Origin: Rhodospirillaceae bacterium
Lineage (GTDB): Bacteria; Pseudomonadota; Alphaproteobacteria; UBA8366
Assembly (NCBI GenBank): GCA_002718015.1
Contig: PBCW01000041.1
Location: 8,440 to 21,055, forward strand
Direction of reading: 5' to 3'
Length of the DNA: 12,616 bases
Position numbers and translations under genes: made by a program. The notes below the pieces were generated by a model. That model did no database searches. It had not been told where the DNA came from and saw nothing but the letters and a program-made list of their open reading frames with translations. This document shows, piece after piece, positions 1-6,999 of the stretch (the first letter of the stretch is position 1; each line of letters opens with the position of its first letter).

Positions 1-603
1 GGTGCGCTTGCAATATATTTGTGGCAAACAAAGGGGAAGGATCCTATTACCGCCATTTCGAATAGCGCCTTCAACGTGGTCTCAGTGATAACAGGCACCG
101 GCTATTCCACCACAGATTTCAGTGCATGGGGTCCGTTTGCTCTCGCCTCATTTCTATTTCTTATGTTCATTGGAGGTTGTGCAGGCTCAACAACCTGTGG
201 GATCAAAGTTTTCCGCTTCCAAGTGCTCTATGCAACCGCTCGAACTCAAATTCGAAAGTTACACGAACCTCATGGCGTGTTCCTCTCGTACTATAATAAA
301 AAACCAATTGACGAGACAGTTGGGAGCTCAGTTATGGGATTTTTCTTCCTATATGCCCTCTCCTTTGCTGTCTTGGCCACAGGTCTTGGGTTAATGGGAC
401 TTGATTTCCTCACAGCAATATCAGGGGCTGCCACAGCAATTTCTAATGTAGGGCCCGGTTTAGGCTCCACTATAGGTCCCGCCGGAACCTTCATCACGCT
501 ACCGGACTCCGCAAAATGGCTTTTATCTTTTGGAATGTTAATTGGCAGGCTCGAATTATTTACTATTTTCGTGCTGCTAGCGCCTTCATTTTGGCGCGAG
601 TAG
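1..603 (+). CDS. trkH: TrkH-family potassium uptake protein, C-terminal part (5' truncated by window edge)
   Basis: This is the membrane subunit of a Trk/Ktr-type K+ uptake system in the inner membrane, normally gated by cytoplasmic TrkA. The frame is open from base 1, so the true start lies outside the window; the TTG at 19 is only an internal leucine codon. Of the 200 residues visible, TGTGYS at 31-36 matches the third selectivity-filter loop and NVGPGLG at 149-155 the fourth. GGCAGSTTCG at 58-67 and the terminal GRLELFTIFVLLAPSFWRE are strongly TrkH-like. Several hydrophobic segments alternate with these loops. The family is usually about 480 residues, so roughly the last 40 percent is present. 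It ends 4 bases before the stop of the convergent lipoprotein gene. No trkA is visible. The family call is secure; specificity for K+ over Na+ is inferred from the filter. Confidence 0.93.
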   Translation, partial: GALAIYLWQTKGKDPITAISNSAFNVVSVITGTGYSTTDFSAWGPFALASFLFLMFIGGCAGSTTCGIKVFRFQVLYATARTQIRKLHEPHGVFLSYYNKKPIDETVGSSVMGFFFLYALSFAVLATGLGLMGLDFLTAISGAATAISNVGPGLGSTIGPAGTFITLPDSAKWLLSFGMLIGRLELFTIFVLLAPSFWRE

Positions 604-607
604 GGCT

Positions 608-1207
608 CTATCTTAAAAAAGCACTCAGGTGCTTGCGTAAGCGTGCCTCAAAAGCTTTATTGAATTCACCCATAACCTCATTATTCATTTGTTCCCACAA
701 TCCTTCCCTTTCCGCAACTGTTGCATTTTCAGAGATAGTGCGACTAGCTCTAACAGTCGTTCGTGCTGCCGCTTGCCCTCCGCTTGCTGCATTGAGCACT
801 TCAATGCCGACTGACAGAACAACATCGTAACGCTCACCTTGATTATTTGTAAAGGCACCACGAATGCCGCCAACTTTTTCTAACTTCACTTCAACCACGC
901 TCGCCCGATCAATGGTCAAACTCGCCACCCCATATTTGCCTACCGCACGCAAACGATCCTTGGCCCATCTTTCAGCAGCATCTGATAATTGGTTCGGCAT
1001 CTCGTGTTCTATATTAGGAAATTTCAATGGAGCTTTGTAAATGCGTTTAACCTCAATTTTTGCCACATTAAGGTTTATTTTTGGAAGTTTAGAAAATGAG
1101 ATCGAACCAGTTAACGGGCTCTCCCGTGGAGCCTCACAGGCCACCAAAACAATTAAGGACGAAAAAAAAACTAAAAAACACCTAAGATTAGCCATATTGC
1201 TCGTCAT
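608..1207 (-). CDS. uncharacterised lipoprotein, last gene of the argD-argF-hslO unit
   Basis: I do not recognise a named function. The 199-residue protein has a short N-terminus, a hydrophobic stretch (about residues 10-23) and a lipobox LVAC with the acylated cysteine at 24, so it should be a signal peptidase II substrate. The residue after Cys is Glu rather than Asp, compatible with outer-membrane sorting. The rest is soluble and mixed alpha/beta: an ERYDVVLSV strand near the middle, an alanine-rich region, and an acidic/basic helix at the end. Its ATG overlaps the hslO stop as ATGA, indicating translational coupling. A second ATG four codons in (1195) would still keep the lipobox. A similar alphaproteobacterial family may exist, but I cannot name it. 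The gene ends 4 bases from trkH, which runs the other way. Confidence 0.8.
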   Translation of the reverse strand: MTSNMANLRCFLVFFSSLIVLVACEAPRESPLTGSISFSKLPKINLNVAKIEVKRIYKAPLKFPNIEHEMPNQLSDAAERWAKDRLRAVGKYGVASLTIDRASVVEVKLEKVGGIRGAFTNNQGERYDVVLSVGIEVLNAASGGQAAARTTVRASRTISENATVAEREGLWEQMNNEVMGEFNKAFEARLRKHLSAFLR

Positions 1208-2139
1208 TCCAGTCTTCCTGTATCGCGCAATTCAGTTAAATCACTCTCACGAAAAATAGTCTGCAGATTACAAAACTCACATGTCACAACTATGTTTCCG
1301 TTCACCTTTAAGCTTTCTATTTCCTCATTCGGCAGGGCAGCCAGAACCAACTCAACCCGTTCTTTAGAGCAACTACATTTTGCACACAGATTTTTAGCCT
1401 CGTACACACGAATGTTATCACCATTGAATAGCTCGAAAAGTACCGAAAATGGTGAAATACAACTTTGGTATAAGGTGATTGGTTTTATTTTCTGTACCAA
1501 ATCTCGGTGTTGCTTCCATGCCTCATCGATCTTTCCGTTAGGGGCCATTGATTCTTTTCTAGGCAAGCACTGAAGCATAATTCCACCCGTCCGCCAGGTT
1601 TTATCTCTGTCACAAGAGACCCCTATTTTCAATACTGCCTCAAATTGAACAGATTGCCGGAAATAATGATGGGCACATTGTTCAAGTGTTCTACCGCCTA
1701 ATTCAACTATACCTTGGTAACGCTCTTTCTCCGGGCCACTTTCAACTGTAAAAGCAAGATAGCCCACTCCTAACAGTTGGGCCGCGTTGCTTTTTTTATT
1801 GCAAAAAGTGGGCAAACAGGTGCGATCAAACTTGGCATAACCTCTCAGTTGGCCGCCATCCGTTGCATCACAAACAAGCAACCCAACCGGACCATCTCCT
1901 TTTATTTGCAAGTTTAGGACGCCTTTGTACTTGAAAATCGAACCTAACATTGCAGTTAACGTCAATGCTTCTGCCAGCAAATGAGCTACCGGCGCAGGAT
2001 AGTCATGGGCAAGAATAATTTCGTCAACGGCGGAACCTAATCGAACTAGCCGTCCATGAAGCTCAAGCCCATCCAACAAAAAAGGAAGAACGAAATTATT
2101 TTTGGGGGCGACCGCCCCATCAGCTACGACATACACCAA
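1204..2139 (-). CDS. hslO: 33 kDa redox-regulated chaperone Hsp33
   Basis: Hsp33 is a cytoplasmic holdase that becomes active on oxidation, when four zinc-binding cysteines form disulfides, and protects unfolding proteins during oxidative and heat stress. The 311-residue product shows the N-terminal substrate-binding fold with [14 protein letters not shown] (29-42) and [19 protein letters not shown] (45-63). The C-terminal redox switch has CSC at 255-257 and CEFC at 287-290, the exact CxC...CxxC pattern. An extra Cys at 252 precedes the switch. The start used here is TTG at 2139, with AAAAAGG upstream (spacing 9); a GTG one codon later (2136) is equally possible. Either choice overlaps the argF 3' end by 11-16 bases. 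The stop overlaps the next gene's ATG. It probably shares the argD transcript. Confidence 0.96.
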   Translation of the reverse strand: MVYVVADGAVAPKNNFVLPFLLDGLELHGRLVRLGSAVDEIILAHDYPAPVAHLLAEALTLTAMLGSIFKYKGVLNLQIKGDGPVGLLVCDATDGGQLRGYAKFDRTCLPTFCNKKSNAAQLLGVGYLAFTVESGPEKERYQGIVELGGRTLEQCAHHYFRQSVQFEAVLKIGVSCDRDKTWRTGGIMLQCLPRKESMAPNGKIDEAWKQHRDLVQKIKPITLYQSCISPFSVLFELFNGDNIRVYEAKNLCAKCSCSKERVELVLAALPNEEIESLKVNGNIVVTCEFCNLQTIFRESDLTELRDTGRLE

Positions 2140-3023
2140 GCTAACACGCCTTTTTGTGCATGAAGTCGATTTTCGGCCTCATCCCATACTACCGATTGCG
2201 GACCGTCAATGACATCAGCCGTGACTTCCTCACCACGATGAGCAGGCAAGCAATGCATGAAAATCGCACTGTCCTCCGCTAACGACATTATTCGCTGATT
2301 TACCTGATATGGCTGTAATAACTCGTGCCTGCGTTTTGGGTCGCGATCGCCCATCGAAACCCACACATCCGTAACTATACAATCGGCTCCGCTTACCGCC
2401 TCATCAGGATCCTCGGTTAAGAGAACATCCCCACCTTCACTTATTGCCCACTCAATCAATGTCGACTCGGGGCCAAATCCCCGAGGACAACCTAGACGCA
2501 GCGGAAACCCAAGTTTCACTGAAGCTTGAATCCAGCTCGCAGCTACGTTGTTCCCGTCACCTAGCCAAGCAACACACCTGCCCGTGATTGGGCCCTTGCG
2601 TTCTTCAAAGGTCATAATATCAGCCAGAATTTGGCAGGGATGTGTCAGATCTGTGAGACCATTTATAACAGGAACAGTTGAATACTGTGCCAATTCTTCC
2701 AAATTTTCAGCCGATTTTGTTCGTAACATTATGCCATCTACATACCGTGATAGCACACGAGCGGTGTCTGCAACCGTCTCACCACGGCCCAGCTGACTTT
2801 CCGATTCACTCAGCAGCACAACATCACCACCCAACTGCCGCATGCCCACCTCAAAACTTACCCGTGTTCGGGTAGAGGGTTGTTCGAACACCATAGCCAA
2901 GGTCTTGCCGCTCAGCGGAAGTTGGCTATGGCTATCTTTCCTCTTGAATTCACCACCGAGACAAAGCAACCGCCGCAATGTGTGCTCATCAAACCGATCC
3001 AGATCAAGAAAATGTCGAGGCAC
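2124..3023 (-). CDS. argF: ornithine carbamoyltransferase
   Basis: This cytoplasmic enzyme joins carbamoyl phosphate and ornithine to give citrulline, the sixth step of arginine synthesis. The 299-residue length is typical of anabolic enzymes. The carbamoyl-phosphate loop STRTR is at 50-54 and HPCQ at 128-131. The ornithine-binding D219 and SMGD (223-226) follow, and [11 protein letters not shown] is at 257-267, containing the catalytic Cys. SMGD and HCLPAHRG favour ornithine over aspartate carbamoyltransferase. The start codon is GTG at 3023, three bases after the argD stop; AAGGA at 3035-3031 lies 7 bases upstream, inside the argD end, and supports this start. The gene overlaps hslO at its 3' end. 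The position directly after argD gives two arginine-pathway steps in one transcript. Confidence 0.97.
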   Translation of the reverse strand: MPRHFLDLDRFDEHTLRRLLCLGGEFKRKDSHSQLPLSGKTLAMVFEQPSTRTRVSFEVGMRQLGGDVVLLSESESQLGRGETVADTARVLSRYVDGIMLRTKSAENLEELAQYSTVPVINGLTDLTHPCQILADIMTFEERKGPITGRCVAWLGDGNNVAASWIQASVKLGFPLRLGCPRGFGPESTLIEWAISEGGDVLLTEDPDEAVSGADCIVTDVWVSMGDRDPKRRHELLQPYQVNQRIMSLAEDSAIFMHCLPAHRGEEVTADVIDGPQSVVWDEAENRLHAQKGVLAWCMS

Positions 3024-3026
3024 CCT

Positions 3027-4241
3027 TTAATCCTTCTTCTTAAGTTTTTTCTTCTCTAACTGCTTTGCCACAGTAGAAAGCATACTTACCGCCTCGGCAA
3101 CATGGTGCTCATCAATAATCAAAGGAGGAACTAACCGCAAAATGTTGTCGCCAGCCCCCACAGTCAACAAACCTTCATCTCTGAGGAGCTTAACTAACTC
3201 GCTATTTGGCGGCCCACATTTGATGCCAAGCATGAGACCCTTTCCCCTCACACCCTTATAAACTGTTGGATGCATCTCACACTGTTTCTTAATTTCATGG
3301 TGCAGCAACTTGCCTACCTTTTGAACTTTCTCGAGAAACTTCCTTTCCGATACGATCTCAAGAACTTTTCTAGCCACGGCACCAGCGAGGTAGTTACCAC
3401 CAAACGTCGAACCATGTGTGCCAGCAACCATCCCCTTTGCAGCCTCTGACGTCGCCATTACAGCACCGATAGGAAATCCTCCTCCGAGACCCTTAGCAAC
3501 AGCCATCACATCCGGCTTGACACCAGACCATTCATGGGCCCACAGTTTCCCCGTACGCCCAATGCCACATTGGACCTCGTCAAAAAACACTAGCAGCCCG
3601 AATTCATCGGCAACCGAACGCACCTCCCTCAAGAAGTCATTTTCCGCAGGCCTGATCCCGCCCTCACCTTGGATCGGCTCTACTAATATAGCAGCTGTCT
3701 CCTCCGTGACCGCTGCCCTAAGTTCATTAGTGTTACCAAATGGTAAAATGTCAAAGCCTTCCATCTCAGGTCCAAACCCCTCAAGATGACCGGCATTTTT
3801 AGATGCAGACAGGGTTGCCAAAGTCCGCCCATGAAAAGAGCCATCAAAGCTCAATATTCTGTAACGCTCTGGCTCGCCATTTGCGCTATGATACTTTCGA
3901 CATAACTTTATCCCGCCTTCTACTGCTTCTGCTCCCGAATTGCAGAAAAAGGCAAAGTCCGCAAAAGATGATGCCACCAACTGATTTGCCAACATCTCTT
4001 GGTCAGGAATACGGAAGAGATTAGAAGTATGCCAGACTTTCTTGGCCTGCTCACTTAATACTCGTACCAAACGTGGATCACTATGCCCTAGTGCAGTGAC
4101 CGCTATTCCCGCACAAAAATCAAGGTAGCGGGTCCCGTCTGTTGATACCAAGTATGCACCATCACCTCTGTCGAAAGAGATATCAGCCCGAGCATATGTT
4201 GGCATTACAGCTGTTTGTTTATTTTTATGTAAATCAGACAT
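3027..4241 (-). CDS. argD: acetylornithine aminotransferase (class III PLP aminotransferase)
   Basis: This enzyme transfers an amino group between glutamate and N-acetylglutamate semialdehyde to make N-acetylornithine; members of the family can also serve lysine synthesis as succinyldiaminopimelate aminotransferase. The 404-residue protein starts at ATG 4241 and has MPTYARADI near its N-terminus, common in ArgD. CAGIAVTALGH is at 43-53 and NSGAEA at 101-106 (phosphate binding). FHGRT lies at 136-140, FFDEVQCGIGRTG at 219-231 with D221 contacting the PLP ring nitrogen, and AVAKGLGGG with the Schiff-base K250. THGSTFGGN is at 275-283. The C-terminus is lysine-rich (EKKKLKKKD). It is followed after three bases by argF, which supports the arginine role over related omega-aminotransferases. 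A near-consensus promoter lies about 36 bases upstream. Confidence 0.96.
   Translation of the reverse strand: MSDLHKNKQTAVMPTYARADISFDRGDGAYLVSTDGTRYLDFCAGIAVTALGHSDPRLVRVLSEQAKKVWHTSNLFRIPDQEMLANQLVASSFADFAFFCNSGAEAVEGGIKLCRKYHSANGEPERYRILSFDGSFHGRTLATLSASKNAGHLEGFGPEMEGFDILPFGNTNELRAAVTEETAAILVEPIQGEGGIRPAENDFLREVRSVADEFGLLVFFDEVQCGIGRTGKLWAHEWSGVKPDVMAVAKGLGGGFPIGAVMATSEAAKGMVAGTHGSTFGGNYLAGAVARKVLEIVSERKFLEKVQKVGKLLHHEIKKQCEMHPTVYKGVRGKGLMLGIKCGPPNSELVKLLRDEGLLTVGAGDNILRLVPPLIIDEHHVAEAVSMLSTVAKQLEKKKLKKKD
3031..3035 (-). promoter_or_regulatory. ribosome binding site of argF, inside the argD 3' end
   Basis: On the minus strand AAGGA sits 7 bases before the GTG at 3023. It decides the non-ATG start of argF and makes argF translation likely to depend on ribosomes finishing argD. 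Confidence 0.6.
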
Positions 4242-4262
4242 TTTTACCAGTTCAAGTGAATT

Positions 4263-4277
4263 TTCGGGGAACCCGAA
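4263..4277. promoter_or_regulatory. 15-bp dyad at the predicted argD transcription start (possible operator)
   Basis: TTCGGG-GAA-CCCGAA is a perfect 6-bp inverted repeat with a 3-base centre. It abuts the last base of the predicted -10 element, where a repressor would block initiation. In RNA it would form a 5' hairpin with a three-base loop. It does not match the AT-rich ArgR box of enterobacteria. The protein or role is unknown. Confidence 0.3.
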
Positions 4278-4305
4278 TAATCTGATTTCGCAGCTGGGCT
4301 GTCAA
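4277..4305 (-). promoter_or_regulatory. putative sigma-70-type promoter of the argD operon
   Basis: Reading the minus strand, a perfect TTGACA -35 box (4305-4300) is followed after 17 bases by GATTAT (4282-4277), four of six matches to the -10 consensus. Predicted transcription begins near 4270 and leaves an untranslated leader of about 30 bases before the argD ATG. The site lies in the 115-base space between permease and argD, so argD can be expressed apart from the permease. It is inferred from sequence only. Confidence 0.5.
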
Positions 4306-4356
4306 CTTCATGAAACTACTAAGCAGCAGCCAAACGCCATGTCAGATTTTAAAAAC

Positions 4357-5163
4357 TCAAGCCTTCAATTTATAACCTTTGTCCAGAAGGCGCGCAGTCA
4401 ACCACCAAAGAAATATATTTACTCCCATTAAAACAGTGACTCCAAGCCAGAATGGGGCATCAGCCTGTTTTATAAACCCATACCGAAACCCATCTATCAT
4501 GTAAAAAAGAGGGTTTAATAAAGCTATTTTTTGAAAAATCTCGGGCAGTATTTCGATTGAATAAAATGTCCCAGAAAGAAAAGAAAGAGGGGTAACAACA
4601 AAGTTCGTAACCGCTGCCAGGTGGTCGAATTTTTCTGCCCATAAGCCTGCTATAATACCTAGCATCGACATCATAAATGAAGCAGAAAAAGCAAAAAAAA
4701 CGATGGCCCCAACATTGTAGATGGTAAGTGATACAAAACATGACATAGCCGCCCATGTTGCGATACCAACCAATATGCCACGTGTAACACCTGAGAATAC
4801 ATAGGAAAACATCAGCTCTGACGCACCGATTGGCGGCATCAGGAAATCAACAATATTTCCTTGGATTTTTGCTATCAAAATAGACGATGAAGTATTCGCA
4901 AAACCATTCTGCGCTATCATCATCATAATAAGGCCAGGCGTCAAAAATTCTAGGAATTTTACTTCTCCAACCATTGCGGCAGCACGGCCCAGCGCCAGGT
5001 CGAATATAGCTAAAAACAAGAGTGATGTAATTACCGGGGCAATAATGGTTTGTGTCCAAACCTTGAGAAACCGCCGGATCTCCTTGACATAAAGAGTCCA
5101 CAATCCGCGCCAATTAATAGAGCCGAAAGTGCGCGGCTCTCGATATTTTTTAAATTCAGTCAT
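4357..5163 (-). CDS. ABC-2 type transporter permease
   Basis: This is an integral inner-membrane permease of the ABC-2 (drug/polysaccharide exporter, YadH/NodJ-like) family; the substrate cannot be read from the sequence. The chosen start at 5163 gives 268 residues, MTEFKKYREPRTF..., followed by the family-typical amphipathic segment WTLYVKEIRRFLKVW before the first membrane helix. About six hydrophobic segments follow, and the characteristic motif LSGTFYSIEILPEIFQKIALLNP-type region sits near residues 200-225, ending in MIDGFRYGF. An upstream ATG (5178) and GTG (5217) are in frame, but neither has a convincing ribosome site; AAAAAAGAA precedes 5163. No ATPase gene is adjacent: argD lies downstream and recX is divergent upstream. 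The partner ATPase must be encoded elsewhere. Confidence 0.88.
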   Translation of the reverse strand: MTEFKKYREPRTFGSINWRGLWTLYVKEIRRFLKVWTQTIIAPVITSLLFLAIFDLALGRAAAMVGEVKFLEFLTPGLIMMMIAQNGFANTSSSILIAKIQGNIVDFLMPPIGASELMFSYVFSGVTRGILVGIATWAAMSCFVSLTIYNVGAIVFFAFSASFMMSMLGIIAGLWAEKFDHLAAVTNFVVTPLSFLSGTFYSIEILPEIFQKIALLNPLFYMIDGFRYGFIKQADAPFWLGVTVLMGVNIFLWWLTARLLDKGYKLKA

Positions 5164-5415
5164 AAATTCTTTTTTCATAAAACGGGGCGAACATGAACAA
5201 TTTGCATATCGATACACTGTAGAAAACTATGCCGATTAATAAAGATTCCAATAATCTCAACGTTTAGGCATTAAAATAAACTATTAGCGCGAGCTTAACC
5301 AAGGAATCGCTGCTATTCAAATTTTATGGAATGTGGTTACTATCACCTGTAATAGCAGTTTACTCAAACAAGCAAGAATTTGTAAAATCGAAGTTTGGGT
5401 ACATGGTTTACAAGA

Positions 5416-5445
5416 AAAACGGCGGCAATTCTATGCCGCCGTTTT
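5416..5445. terminator. bidirectional Rho-independent terminator with no obvious upstream gene
   Basis: AAAACGGCGGCA pairs perfectly with TGCCGCCGTTTT (12 bp) around the six-base loop ATTCTA. The core is all G/C, and the A/T ends give a U-run on either strand, so it can terminate in both directions. The leftward direction is slightly better because the T-run is extended to five. It sits between two divergent genes, neither of which it can end. Confidence 0.8.
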
Positions 5446-5537
5446 GGAACCCTAACCAGTGCCTTTAGGAAGGGGCAGGGTAGGCTTAAGGCCAAGACTC
5501 CACGTCCTAACTATCGGCATTCATAGAAAAGTATGCA

Positions 5538-5551
5538 GTGATGGCCATCAC
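5538..5551. promoter_or_regulatory. perfect 14-bp palindrome upstream of recX (possible operator)
   Basis: GTGATGGCCATCAC is a gapless perfect inverted repeat ending 37 bases before the recX ATG. It is not the alphaproteobacterial LexA box, which is a direct GTTC-N7-GTTC repeat. A transcription factor site for recX, or for a leftward transcript from this gap, is possible. No further support is visible. Confidence 0.3.
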
Positions 5552-5588
5552 ATCAACTTAAATGTAGGTAAAACTATTAATTTTCAGT

Positions 5589-6167
5589 ATGTCTAAAAAA
5601 GCACACCGTGGAGAGAAGCTCCCCCGCAAAGTTACTTTAAAATCGCTTGAGAACGCGGCTCTCTTTTATTTACAGCGTTACGCAACTTCTACCGAGAACT
5701 TGCGACGCGTATTGATGCGCCGAGTCGATCGCTCTGCTCGGGCGCACAGTACGGACCGCGAGGAAGGTAGTTGTTTCGTCGACCAAATATTAAAGCGATA
5801 TTGCAACGCAAAATTACTTGATGATGCTGCATATGCGGCAGCGCGTGCCGCAAGTATGAGGCAGAGAGGCGCTTCCGGAAGAGCGATCAGATCCAATTTG
5901 CTGGCAAAGGGTGTAAAAAGCGAGACCATCGACTTGGTGCTTGATGAACAGGTTAAAGACTCTCCAGCAACAGAAATTAAAGCGGCCTATAACTATTGCC
6001 GGCGCCGTCGTCTTGGTCCGTGGCGTACAGTTGAGCGAGAAGAACGGCGAGAAAAAGATATAGCCTCTCTTGCGCGTCAGGGCTACTCAGTTGATGTTGC
6101 GCTTCGCGTAATCGATGCAGTTAGCATTGAAGAATTAGAAACGGAAATGACATCGCAATCCTTGTAA
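5589..6167 (+). CDS. recX: RecX family regulatory protein
   Basis: RecX binds RecA filaments, inhibits their extension and modulates recombination and the SOS response in the cytoplasm. The 192-residue product is built of the repeated three-helix units of the family. The first is near 17-45 (LENAALFYLQRYATSTENLRRVL-type). The second, 63-115, contains YCNAKLLDDAAYAAARA, and GASGRAIRSNLLAKGV resembles the conserved R-G-x-x-x-I-x-x-x-L-x-x-K-G-V motif. The third unit (128-178) ends in QGYSVDVALRVID. The tail is acidic. The ATG at 5589 has only a weak ribosome site, but the frame does not allow a better one without losing the first unit. recA is not in the window. The gene converges on the methyltransferase gene with 7 bases between. 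The assignment rests on motif pattern and length. Confidence 0.88.
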   Translation: MSKKAHRGEKLPRKVTLKSLENAALFYLQRYATSTENLRRVLMRRVDRSARAHSTDREEGSCFVDQILKRYCNAKLLDDAAYAAARAASMRQRGASGRAIRSNLLAKGVKSETIDLVLDEQVKDSPATEIKAAYNYCRRRRLGPWRTVEREERREKDIASLARQGYSVDVALRVIDAVSIEELETEMTSQSL

Positions 6168-6174
6168 CAAATAC

Positions 6175-6915
6175 CTAGCCGCGCGAAGCAGCGTTACTGT
6201 TGTGCACTTTTACAAAACTTTTTCCAGGACCAGCCGCCTGTTTCTTGTCTGTAGAGCCTGCATAAATTTGTTTTGATGCTTCGATGATCAAAACGCCGGC
6301 CAAGGCCCTAAACAAATAATTGCCGATTCTCTCGATTACGCATGCGCGGCGTACAATCATTTCCAATCGAGTTGGTGGAAAATAAAGCGCATTTTCCACC
6401 CTTAACGGTACAAATAATCCATCTCGTAATAGTTGCCATATTTGCCCCGAGTTAAAAGAGCGGCTATGCCCGAATGGCGATCTTTTTTCAAATTTTGCCC
6501 ATAGTCCTAGGCGATTTGGAACAACGGCTATAATGCGCCCCTCATCTTTTACGACTCTCCATAATTCGCGCAGAATGGCTGGGAAATTCTCAATATCCTC
6601 AAGACCGTGCACGACGAGCAATCGATCAATCGAGCGATCAGGAAATGGTAACTCATGAAAAGCCGATAACGTAACCAATCCGGAAGATTTTTTTGGCCAA
6701 TGTGTAACCCCTTGAGATGCTGGCATGGCTGCAAGTGCCAATTCAGATCCACTACGGAAGGGCATCAAATAAGGGATTGCGTATCCAATCCCAAGGACAG
6801 TCATTCCGGTCGTGCTTGGCCAAAGCCGGCGCAGTTTAGATCCTATCAGCCGTTGGCTAACAATACCAATGCGACTTTTGTAAAAATTTTTTAAGCAAAC
6901 TACGTCATTATACAC
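6175..6915 (-). CDS. class I SAM-dependent methyltransferase domain protein
   Basis: This is a probable soluble methyltransferase of unknown substrate. The 246-residue protein has a degenerate SAM-binding motif I, TVLGIGYAIPYL at 39-50, followed by HELPFPDRSIDRLLVVHGLED (88-107), typical of the motif II/III region of Methyltransf_11 proteins. ILRELWRVVKDEGRIIAVVPN (114-134) is the post-motif helix and strand that carries the usual REL-RVL-GG pattern; here the normal glycine pair reads EG. The start is GTG at 6915, which gives the alphaproteobacterial-looking N-terminus with DVVCLKNFY; no good ribosome site precedes it and no later start keeps motif I well. In many relatives this gene neighbours gloB (from memory); here it is divergent from two GST genes. 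The C-terminal 25 residues look disordered. Confidence 0.82.
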   Translation of the reverse strand: MYNDVVCLKNFYKSRIGIVSQRLIGSKLRRLWPSTTGMTVLGIGYAIPYLMPFRSGSELALAAMPASQGVTHWPKKSSGLVTLSAFHELPFPDRSIDRLLVVHGLEDIENFPAILRELWRVVKDEGRIIAVVPNRLGLWAKFEKRSPFGHSRSFNSGQIWQLLRDGLFVPLRVENALYFPPTRLEMIVRRACVIERIGNYLFRALAGVLIIEASKQIYAGSTDKKQAAGPGKSFVKVHNSNAASRG

Positions 6916-6999
6916 AATAAAGTAATATTACCACATTCTGAAGTTAATGAAAAAATCCTCAGTCCGTGCTACCATGATTTTAAGAAAAGGTAGGCAAAA

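Larger units (their letters stand above)
5164..5588. other. 425-base intergenic region between divergent permease and recX
   Basis: No convincing protein-coding frame is visible. The stretch holds a possible 8-bp stem with a 33-base loop (5310-5317 with 5351-5358), a strong 12-bp two-way terminator hairpin (5416-5445), a short stem-loop CCTAA/TTAGG (5451-5469) and a perfect 14-bp palindrome (5538-5551) about 37 bases before recX. Because both flanking genes point away, the terminator implies an extra transcript here, either rightward from near 5220-5300 or leftward from near 5520-5560. I could not match either candidate to 6S RNA, SRP RNA, tmRNA, RNase P or a known riboswitch by eye. Confidence 0.6.

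Noticed and set aside
613..634. Hairpin AAGCAC-CTGA-GTGCTT followed by T's on the minus strand, like a terminator of the lipoprotein operon
   Set aside because: It lies before the lipoprotein stop codon (610-608), so termination there would remove the stop; the stem is only 6 bp and on the plus strand there is no T-run for trkH.
3418..3789. Open frame of 123 codons on the plus strand
   Set aside because: It is antisense to argD and serine/proline-rich as expected for a shadow frame.
4251..4260. TTCAAGTGAA as a half-match to an ArgR box upstream of argD
   Set aside because: It is a short 4-bp dyad without the AT-rich centre and second box of known ArgR sites.
5440..5560. 6S RNA or SRP RNA on the minus strand of the permease/recX gap
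   Set aside because: I could not see the long rod with central bubble of 6S RNA nor the GGAAGCAGCC-type SRP core; left as an unassigned candidate.
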